Shown piece by piece: positions 1 through 6,038 of a stretch of DNA of 6,920 bases; the first letter of the stretch is position 1; each line of letters starts with the position of its first letter. The notes under the pieces were generated by a model that did not search any database, was not told the DNA's origin, and was given only the letters and a program-made list of their open reading frames with translations. A program made the translations under genes and the position numbers. Source of the stretch: Actinomycetes bacterium (GTDB lineage: Bacteria; Actinomycetota; Actinomycetes; Actinomycetales; Cellulomonadaceae); contig JAEWQZ010000158.1 of the NCBI GenBank assembly GCA_023460255.1, positions 1 through 6,920 of the forward strand. The letters are read 5' to 3'.

Positions 1-878
1 GCACCGACGTCCTCCCCGAACCTCTGCAGGGCTTCGCCGACGTCGCCCCGACCAGCCGCGGTGTGCTCACCGCCGTGCTCAGCCACGTCGGCGCGGCGAC
101 CTCCGCCCACGAGGTCCGGTTCGAGGAGGTAGAGGCGGTCGGCTCGATCCGGACTCTCGCCGCGGGGTACGAGACCATCGCGCACCTCGCCGAGGCTCCG
201 CACTGGACGGCGCTGCTCGAGCGGTCGGGCCTAACACCCGATCAGGTCGCGGCGATTGAGGCATCGCCGGCCTTCGGAGCCCTCACGACGTCGCTGCGCC
301 GGGCCGAGGCGTGCGGCCTCAACGTCGACGCCGCCCTGCCCGCCCTGGCCGACTGCGCCGACGTCGGGGCCGTCGACATCGCGTCGGTGCTGCACGAGCG
401 GGTCGACGGATGGAGCACGGCGAGCATCGCTCGCGGGCGAGGACGCCCCGCGCGGCTCGTGGGCGGACTGCTCCCGGCGGCGACGCGCGCGACGGACGCG
501 GACTTGATCGACGCGCTCGACGCACGGGCGAGACTGATCGACGAGCGCGCGACCCTCCTCCTCGAGCGCGCACGGGCGGCAGGTGCCGCGTGGCTCGGCG
601 AACTCGGCCCCGTTCCGGAGGAGGCCGACGAGCGGGCGAGGTGGGACGCGCGTGCGCGCACGGTCGCGGCGTACCGAGACAGGTACGGCGTGACCAGCGC
701 CGAACACGCGCTAGGCACCGACGTTGTCACCGACCGACAGCAAGCCGATGCGCGGTCACGCGCCGCCGAGGTGCTGGCGGTTCAACGCGACAAGGAGCGC
801 CGATCGACGCCGCCCGAGCCGCGGCGGGCTACTCCGCCGGCGCCAAGTCTCGAGCGTCAGAACGCAGTGGGATGGTGA
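1..878 (+). CDS. MobF/TrwC-type conjugative relaxase, C-terminal part (5' end outside window)
   Basis: The reading frame is open from base 3 with no start needed inside the window, so this is the 3' end of a longer gene; 291 residues are visible. Relaxases of this family nick the origin of transfer, stay bound to the 5' end of the strand and unwind DNA during conjugation. The catalytic Tyr/His region and helicase motifs would lie upstream and are not seen. The call rests on recognising the C-terminal tail of actinobacterial MobF relaxases: a helical Ala/Arg-rich region with SIRTLAAGYETIA at about bases 147-185, an AFGALTTSLRRAEACG-like segment near 270-316, a VLHERV segment near 387-404, and the closing WLGELGPVPE ... 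W ... TVAAYRDRYGV block near 591-690. The last 35 or so residues are charged and Pro-rich and probably disordered. A small membrane protein gene follows after 4 bases. I am fairly sure of the family, less so of the exact subgroup. Confidence 0.78.
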   Translation, partial: TDVLPEPLQGFADVAPTSRGVLTAVLSHVGAATSAHEVRFEEVEAVGSIRTLAAGYETIAHLAEAPHWTALLERSGLTPDQVAAIEASPAFGALTTSLRRAEACGLNVDAALPALADCADVGAVDIASVLHERVDGWSTASIARGRGRPARLVGGLLPAATRATDADLIDALDARARLIDERATLLLERARAAGAAWLGELGPVPEEADERARWDARARTVAAYRDRYGVTSAEHALGTDVVTDRQQADARSRAAEVLAVQRDKERRSTPPEPRRATPPAPSLERQNAVGW

Positions 879-882
879 GGGA

Positions 883-1473
883 ATGACCAGGCTGATCCTT
901 CGGGAGCTCGGGCGATGGACCCGCGCACTGCTTGCGCCTGTCGCCGTGCTCGTGGTCGTAGGCGGTTTCCCCGCCACGCTGCCGCCCGATGTCCGTCAGA
1001 TCGGCGCCGACTCAGCGCCGTACGTCGGCTGGCTGGCAGCCGTACTTGCAGCACTGGTGTGGCTCGCGACGTCGGCGACGGGCGCTGCGCTCCAGCCGGC
1101 TGGCGACCGTCGAGCCTTCGTCCGCGTCCAGGAGCTCCGGGTCCTCTCGCGTCTTCCGGATCACGTCCTGCTCTGCATCCTTCGCACCGTGTGGTCCACC
1201 GCCGCCGGACAGCGCGCCGACGCGGTCGACGTTCGCACCGGCGCCGTCCTCGACCTCTGGCTCGCTGAGGCGAGCCTGCCGACCGGCAGCTACGCCCTCG
1301 TCACGTTCGCGGGTCGCTCCTGCACGCTCGTCGACACTGTCCCTCCGGGCATGGTTCTTGCTGCCCGACGCCACATGGGCCGGGAACGCGTGCGTCACCA
1401 CGAGCGGTCCGCACGCCAGCAGCGTCGCGCGGCGGCGCGCGTGATCCGCACAGCGGAGACGCTGCTGCGGTAG
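883..1473 (+). CDS. Small two-helix membrane protein of unknown function, downstream of relaxase
   Basis: A 196-residue protein I cannot assign to a named family. Two hydrophobic segments are visible, about residues 13-32 (LLAPVAVLVVVGGF) and 46-68 (PYVGWLAAVLAALVWLAT), joined by a short polar loop. Arginines before helix 1 and after helix 2 suggest that both ends are cytoplasmic. The remaining ~125 residues look like a soluble domain ending in a strongly basic, Arg-rich helix (about 161-196), which could contact nucleic acid or other proteins; that is inference. The ATG at 883 lies 4 bases after the relaxase stop, with a purine-rich GGTGAGGGA directly before it, so translation is probably coupled to the relaxase. 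The frame is also open upstream to a TTG at 724, but that would overlap the relaxase by about 150 bases and has no advantage. Its position suggests an accessory transfer protein, for example in membrane anchoring or coupling; this is not shown. Confidence 0.75.
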   Translation: MTRLILRELGRWTRALLAPVAVLVVVGGFPATLPPDVRQIGADSAPYVGWLAAVLAALVWLATSATGAALQPAGDRRAFVRVQELRVLSRLPDHVLLCILRTVWSTAAGQRADAVDVRTGAVLDLWLAEASLPTGSYALVTFAGRSCTLVDTVPPGMVLAARRHMGRERVRHHERSARQQRRAAARVIRTAETLLR

Positions 1474-1477
1474 GCCA

Positions 1478-1489
1478 TGACCTAGGTCA
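1478..1489. repeat. 12-bp perfect palindrome at the junction of convergent genes
   Basis: TGACCTAGGTCA reads the same on both strands. It lies between the two convergent genes and includes the TGA stop of the minus-strand HEPN gene (1489-1487). Only 13 bases (1474-1486) separate the two coding regions. The palindrome has no loop of its own, and a hairpin would leave only a 4-bp stem, so it is a poor intrinsic terminator. It could be a binding site for a dimeric protein, or chance. Confidence 0.5.
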
Positions 1490-2578
1490 CAGCAACTCCC
1501 TTGCCCTGACGAGGTGCTCGGCGAGCTGCCTCGTACGTCGCCTGCGGCCGAAGGTCTGCAGCGTCGCTCGGTCAAGGTCATCGCTGTCGAGCCCGGGCCG
1601 CTGAGCTTGGATGAAGCGCATCGCGTTCGCGATCTCGACCGGGCTGACTTGGATGAGTGGGCGGTCCAGGGTGCTGTCGTTCGGTCGGAACTCCAACCAC
1701 GTCTTTGGGTCGAGGTCCGTTGGCCACACGAACTTGTCACGATCAACCAGTAGGCCCGTCTGGCGGATCTGGTAGGTCAGCTTCTTCTCTCGGGCCGAAC
1801 GGAGCCGCCGCACGCCGAAGGAGGCGGCCGTAAGTTGCACGAGGCGGTCCAGGTGAATCGGTCCCTCAAACTCGGCGATCTCCGCCGCGACGGCGCGGAC
1901 CTTCCCCTTGGCGGCCTTTCTCGGTAGTTCGTCGAGGACTGACGCTTCGCCCACCAGAACGACCCTCCACGGTTCGAAGGGGTCACGCGCGGCGCCAATG
2001 GTCTGAGTTTCTCCGGGCCCGGTCCGCGTCAGGACCGAGAGATCCGGGGCGACGAGCTCGAGTTCGGGTGCAGGGACAGCGACGGCTGCGGCCCCGGCGT
2101 CCGCGATAGGCGAGGCAACGTGAGTCGCGACTCCCTTCTCGGCCACCAACGCGTCGAAGGCCTCTTCGCGCAGGTCCCGCGCGCGGTGGACGCCAACGGT
2201 GTCTTTGAAGCGCTCCAGAAGGCGCACAACGAAGTCGTGTGCGCGCCACGCGTCGAGCGTCGTCAGCTCGTCATTGTGCGCCCATCGATTGCGCATAATG
2301 CGCAGCTCGGATCCGAGCGCGGTTACCAGGTGGGTGTTGTCGTCGAACGGGAAGCCGAGGTTCCCGAGTCGCTCCGTGATGACGCGCAGCTGAGCCTGCA
2401 GGTCCGTTGTGGCATAGGTCCTCGGAGGCTTACCGCGCATTTCGTCGAGCTCCGTCAGCACAGCCGTCCAAGGGAGGCCGTGTAGGTCCGGGGCGAGTGT
2501 GGCGGCGATGATCGGGTCGAGGCGCGCTGCAAGGTGCTGCAGACCGTCGTCTATGGCGTGCCGGGAATCGAAGGTCAC
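1487..2578 (-). CDS. Swt1-type HEPN ribonuclease-like protein with C-terminal DUF3320-like region
   Basis: A 363-residue protein counted from the GTG at 2578. The N-terminal ~125 residues are helical and match the Swt1-like HEPN pattern seen in bacterial conflict systems. They begin with an AIDDGLQHLAARLDPII segment and contain the key RNRWAH motif at residues 96-101 (R96, N97, H101; bases 2293-2276). That is the R-N-x3-H signature of HEPN RNases, intact here. A variable Ala/Pro-rich linker follows (about 150-200). The C-terminal part resembles DUF3320: EFEGPIHLDRLVQL near 236-249, ASFGVRR near 252-258, DRDKFVWP near 279-286, and a closing TFGRRRRTRQLAEHL near 342-356. DUF3320 is otherwise known at the end of large DUF4011-type helicases. 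The gene is last in a three-gene operon, and its GTG overlaps the helicase stop as GTGA. I infer an RNA-cleaving effector or a regulator of the helicase/methylase pair; the target is unknown. Confidence 0.85.
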   Translation of the reverse strand: MTFDSRHAIDDGLQHLAARLDPIIAATLAPDLHGLPWTAVLTELDEMRGKPPRTYATTDLQAQLRVITERLGNLGFPFDDNTHLVTALGSELRIMRNRWAHNDELTTLDAWRAHDFVVRLLERFKDTVGVHRARDLREEAFDALVAEKGVATHVASPIADAGAAAVAVPAPELELVAPDLSVLTRTGPGETQTIGAARDPFEPWRVVLVGEASVLDELPRKAAKGKVRAVAAEIAEFEGPIHLDRLVQLTAASFGVRRLRSAREKKLTYQIRQTGLLVDRDKFVWPTDLDPKTWLEFRPNDSTLDRPLIQVSPVEIANAMRFIQAQRPGLDSDDLDRATLQTFGRRRRTRQLAEHLVRARELL

Positions 2579-5500
2579 GAATCCCCCCGAGTTCCCTTGA
2601 CCGCCATCCACGTCACAAGCCGCACCTCGTGCTTCTCGACCTCGGGTAGCGGTTTGCGCGGCGGGGGTGCGGTGATTCCGGCCTCGTTGAGCACCTCGGT
2701 TACTAGGGCGATGCGCTCCTCCTCAGTTCGCCCTTCGTTCAGCGCGGCACGCACGGCCCGGGAGACCTTCGCCGAGGGCACGCTCCGTAGCCGGTTCGCA
2801 AGCGCAATCTGCTCGTCGCGCCCGAGGTATCCGCCAGACTTAAGCACGAGGTTCCAGGCATCGCGGAACGCCAGCGGCAGTTCTGGCTGCAGGGCGTTGG
2901 GGTCAGTCAACTGGGTCCAGGTCGCGTAAACGTCGTCACGGGCGACTTCCCATGCGTCGAAAGCCCGGTCGTACACCTGCTCCGGAAGCCAGCGCTCCCT
3001 CGCTTTGGCCTGCGGATCGGCGACTCGCAGCGCTATGAGGGTGTCGCCGGACACCACAGGCTGGCCGACCTCATCGTGCTGGAGGGCCCAGTCGCCGCTC
3101 GTTGGCACATAGCGGAACCACGGCTTAGGGCTCCCGCCAATCTTGATGCAGAAGACATAGCCGTTGCCACGCACGATCGGGCTCTCGAACCCGCTGCCCG
3201 AGCCGTACGGCAGGCTGAGGATGTCCGCCTTCTCGCCACGGTCGGCGCCCATGGCCTCGAACAGCCTGCGCCGGTACTCCTCGCCGGACAGGGATGCGCT
3301 GGCACCGCCAGTCTCCAGGAGCTTCTCGAACTCCGTGGTCACCTGCTCGTCGGCGAGGTTGACCTCGTGGCCTGGCCCGCGCCCAGGGAGCACTTCTCCG
3401 GTGCCCACTGCTGCGTCGGCCAGTGCGAGTTTGGCCTCGAGCCGAGATTCGAGGGCGAGCAACTGGTCCAAGCGCTCGGAGGGGAAGAACAGACCCAGGT
3501 AAACGTAGTCGTGCTCGGAGCCAATGCGATCCACGCGCCCATGGCGCTGGACGATCCGCATGGGGTTCCACGGCAGGTCGTAGTTGATCATCTGGCCGGC
3601 CTGCTGCAGATTGACGCCTTCGGACAGGACGTCTGTGGTGAACAAGATGTCGAACTCGTCGAGCGCGATCGGTTCCCCGGCGGAGCTGCGCGGGCCCGCA
3701 GTGCGGGGCGCAAAGCCGGCAATGGTCGACGCGCGCCCGCCCTGGTCCACACCGCCGGTCGCGCCGCGCTCATGGGTGACCGCGTAGGAGCCCATGACGG
3801 GAGGGGCGACCCGGCCCCGGTAGTCCGCCAGCGACGAACCGGCTGGGGCCCCTGCGATCGCCCGCTCCACTGCTTCGTGGATCGGGATAATCGTGTCGGT
3901 GAACGACGAGAAGACGATCACTTTGCGCCGGTCACCGTGCGACAGGCCACGGGGGTCAATGCGACGCGCCTCTTCAGCGATCAAGGTCAGCTCCTTGACG
4001 AGCCTGAGCACCTTAGGCTCGGCGCCCACCACGACGGCCGTCGCCAAGTCCCGCAACCGCTGCAGCAGGGCGATGTCGGAGCGCACATCGGCCTCCAGCT
4101 CCGCGGAGTGGTAACCGGCGACCGAATCGACTTGCGCGGCGTCGTCGAACTCGGCGACGAACTCGTCGAGGTCGTCGGAGTCCGAGGACACCCACTCGGC
4201 CAGCGCTTCGCCCCTGAGCACGTGCCCCCGTCGGAGGGCGTCGAGGAACGCCTCGTGCGAGGAAATCATCCTCTCCAAGGAGGTGCGCAGAGCCTGCGGG
4301 CTGGACTCGAGACGCTTGAGCAGACCAGAACGCAGCAGACCAGCGTTGGTGATCTCATACTGCTGCAGGTCGTTGGCGAGCGTATACATGCTGGACAGGT
4401 ATCGGGCCAACATGAGCCGACCGGGGTCACGGCTGCGTTCTGCCCACGCGTGCGGCGCGTGAGGGTTGGTCGGGTCGTCCAGGGCGTAGACCATCGCGTC
4501 GATGAGTGCCAGACCGTCGGCATCCACGTCGTAGTCGATGCGCCGCACCTTGGGCTGGGGGAACTTGATGGTGGTCAGCTTGCCGTCCGGGCCGGTGATG
4601 ACCTCGTTCGCGTAGTGCTCTTTGACGAACTTGCGAGTGCGGCGTACGGCCACCTGGTCCATCAGGTCGAACAGGAACTCGGGCGTCAGGTTCACCGGGT
4701 CCATGTCCTGGGCACGCTTGATGTAGTCGTGGATGCTCGGGATACCCAGGGACACGAACCGTGCGTCGTCCCGGATGAAGTACTTGACCAGCGTCTCCAG
4801 GTCCGTCAGGGAGTTGTTGACTGGCGTGGCAGTCATGAGCACGACCCGCTTGGGCTGGCTGCCGGCAGTGATGACCTTGTCGACGGCACCGGAGCGCTGC
4901 GCCCCGGCGTTACGCAGGTTGTGAGCCTCGTCGACGACGACGAGCGAGTAGTCGGCCAACTCCTGCTGGAAGGGTCGGGTATCACCCTTGTCCGGGTCGA
5001 GCCGGTTGCGCACCTCCTCGTACGAGTAGATCCTCACCCACCGGCTGAAGTCGTAGCGCTCCAGGAACGGCTCCCACATTGACGTCTTCAGCGCCGCCGG
5101 AGCGACGACGAGCACGCGCTGGCGGTTAATGTTCGCAGTGCGAAAGATGACCTCGCCGGCCAGGAATGTCTTGCCCAGGCCAACTTCATCGGCGACGAGC
5201 ACGCCGCCGTGCTCGTCAAGGAGCCGCAGCATCCGCGCGACGCCGTCGGACTGGAAGCGGGTCAAGTTCAGGCCCGTGCGCACGCTCTGGCTCTCGTCGT
5301 CCAGGTTCTGCCCGTACAACTCCCAGAGCATTCGCAGGTAGATGGACCATGGCGTGTGCGGTTCCCACAGCCGCCCGTACAACCCCGCAAGATCGTACGG
5401 ATCGCTCAGGTCCCAGAAGTGGTCGAACCAGTTGCGGACCTTGCTCGCCGACGGCGTGCCACCGCCCGTGCCGAGGTTGAGCTCAGCGTTCACGGCGAGG

Positions 5501-6024
5501 CCGGCATAGGTCATGTTCGACGAGCCTGCCAGCGCCGCCTGGGTGGCCCCGTCCTCCACCAGGTACGCCTTGCCGTGCAGGAACCCCCCGGAGTACCGGC
5601 GGACCTCAACTCGCGAATCACCCTGCAGATCGGTGGAACGCAGCCACTCCACCATCCGGCGGGCATCGGAGGTGGGCGTCCGCTCAAAGCCCATCGTGTC
5701 CCGCTCGGCTTCCAACCACGCCTGGTGCTGTTCAAGCGCCGCGTCGCGCCGCGTGTCCTGGTCGGCGTCGCCGGCGGCCACTGCGCGCACCGACTCCGCG
5801 TCCGGCTCTGCTCCCAGGAGTAGCCGCACCCCCGGCGCCCGCTCCAGCTCGTCGGCGAGCAGCGCGAACCCCCCGGGGTTCACGTACGCCGTCGCGATCG
5901 CAATCGAAGGCGGCGTGAGTTTGTTCTCCCGCAGCAGCCGGAACAGGTCGTTGACCCGGTCGGCTACCGTGCCGGCAGCATCCTCGGGTAGGTGGTTGGA
6001 CGCGAAGTCGGGCAGCTGACTCAT
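2575..6024 (-). CDS. SNF2-family helicase with N-terminal phospholipase D-like nuclease domain
   Basis: An 1149-residue protein, complete. Residues ~20-200 form a PLD-like domain with a single HKD-type motif: H150-x-K152, acidic E157/D158, then G167-S-S-N170 followed by MTYAGL. A single motif usually means that the active site forms in a dimer. Next comes an SF2/SNF2 motor. It has a Q-like motif (TRFQSDG, ~255-261), Walker A DEVGLGKT (279-286), DEAH (365-368), TATPVNNS (398-405), the second lobe opening KVIVFSSFTDT (701-711), TTDVLSEGVNLQ (796-807) and QRHGRVDRIG (826-835). Long insertions lie between the lobes (~500-695) and inside lobe 2 (~740-785). The last ~300 residues are helical, of unknown role. 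Such proteins act on DNA in restriction and other phage defence loci; I infer translocation plus cleavage of unmodified DNA. The ATG overlaps the methyltransferase stop (ATGA, 6024-6021) and the end overlaps the HEPN start. Family call firm, system name open. Confidence 0.92.
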   Translation of the reverse strand: MSQLPDFASNHLPEDAAGTVADRVNDLFRLLRENKLTPPSIAIATAYVNPGGFALLADELERAPGVRLLLGAEPDAESVRAVAAGDADQDTRRDAALEQHQAWLEAERDTMGFERTPTSDARRMVEWLRSTDLQGDSRVEVRRYSGGFLHGKAYLVEDGATQAALAGSSNMTYAGLAVNAELNLGTGGGTPSASKVRNWFDHFWDLSDPYDLAGLYGRLWEPHTPWSIYLRMLWELYGQNLDDESQSVRTGLNLTRFQSDGVARMLRLLDEHGGVLVADEVGLGKTFLAGEVIFRTANINRQRVLVVAPAALKTSMWEPFLERYDFSRWVRIYSYEEVRNRLDPDKGDTRPFQQELADYSLVVVDEAHNLRNAGAQRSGAVDKVITAGSQPKRVVLMTATPVNNSLTDLETLVKYFIRDDARFVSLGIPSIHDYIKRAQDMDPVNLTPEFLFDLMDQVAVRRTRKFVKEHYANEVITGPDGKLTTIKFPQPKVRRIDYDVDADGLALIDAMVYALDDPTNPHAPHAWAERSRDPGRLMLARYLSSMYTLANDLQQYEITNAGLLRSGLLKRLESSPQALRTSLERMISSHEAFLDALRRGHVLRGEALAEWVSSDSDDLDEFVAEFDDAAQVDSVAGYHSAELEADVRSDIALLQRLRDLATAVVVGAEPKVLRLVKELTLIAEEARRIDPRGLSHGDRRKVIVFSSFTDTIIPIHEAVERAIAGAPAGSSLADYRGRVAPPVMGSYAVTHERGATGGVDQGGRASTIAGFAPRTAGPRSSAGEPIALDEFDILFTTDVLSEGVNLQQAGQMINYDLPWNPMRIVQRHGRVDRIGSEHDYVYLGLFFPSERLDQLLALESRLEAKLALADAAVGTGEVLPGRGPGHEVNLADEQVTTEFEKLLETGGASASLSGEEYRRRLFEAMGADRGEKADILSLPYGSGSGFESPIVRGNGYVFCIKIGGSPKPWFRYVPTSGDWALQHDEVGQPVVSGDTLIALRVADPQAKARERWLPEQVYDRAFDAWEVARDDVYATWTQLTDPNALQPELPLAFRDAWNLVLKSGGYLGRDEQIALANRLRSVPSAKVSRAVRAALNEGRTEEERIALVTEVLNEAGITAPPPRKPLPEVEKHEVRLVTWMAVKGTRGDS
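2576..2588 (-). promoter_or_regulatory. Ribosome binding site and GTG start of the HEPN gene (GTGA overlap)
   Basis: On the minus strand a run of six G (2588-2583) stands 4 bases before the GTG at 2578. The GTG shares bases with the TGA of the helicase (2577-2575), giving a classic GTGA overlap. This favours 2578 over the alternative in-frame GTG at 2611, which would overlap the helicase by 37 bases and has no clear Shine-Dalgarno sequence. Confidence 0.5.
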
Positions 6025-6038
6025 GCGTTCATGTCTCC
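6021..6038 (-). promoter_or_regulatory. Translational coupling site: methyltransferase stop / helicase start (ATGA)
   Basis: The helicase ATG (6024-6022) and the methyltransferase TGA (6023-6021) share bases in an ATGA overlap. A GGAG (6038-6035) lies inside the end of the methyltransferase gene, 10 bases before the ATG. The arrangement supports this start and points to coupled translation. Confidence 0.5.

Noticed and set aside
242..730. Minus-strand open frames of about 160 codons inside the relaxase tail
   Set aside because: Ser/Arg/Ala-rich shadow translations of GC-rich DNA without domain-like pattern; they overlap a better supported gene.
724..882. Upstream TTG start for the membrane protein gene
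   Set aside because: It would overlap the relaxase by about 150 bases and add an Arg/Pro-rich leader ahead of the first membrane helix. The ATG at 883 follows the relaxase stop closely and gives a normal N-terminus.
1461..1494. Intrinsic terminator between the convergent genes
   Set aside because: Only a weak TGCTG/CAGCA outer pairing and a loopless 4-bp inner stem are possible, and no T-run follows on either strand.
2579..2611. Upstream GTG (2611) as start of the HEPN gene
   Set aside because: No convincing Shine-Dalgarno, a 37-base overlap, and a Gly-rich extra leader. GTG 2578 has a G-run 4 bases upstream and the GTGA overlap.
3076..5082. 668-codon open frame on the + strand inside the helicase gene
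   Set aside because: It is codon-aligned antisense to the helicase. Its stops would need TTA, CTA or TCA codons in the sense gene, which are rare in high-GC actinomycetes, so long antisense frames arise by default. The product has no recognisable motifs, while the minus strand has clear helicase motifs.
5209..5823. 204-codon + strand open frame over the PLD/Walker A region
   Set aside because: Same cause: antisense shadow of a gene whose HKD and Walker A motifs are unambiguous.
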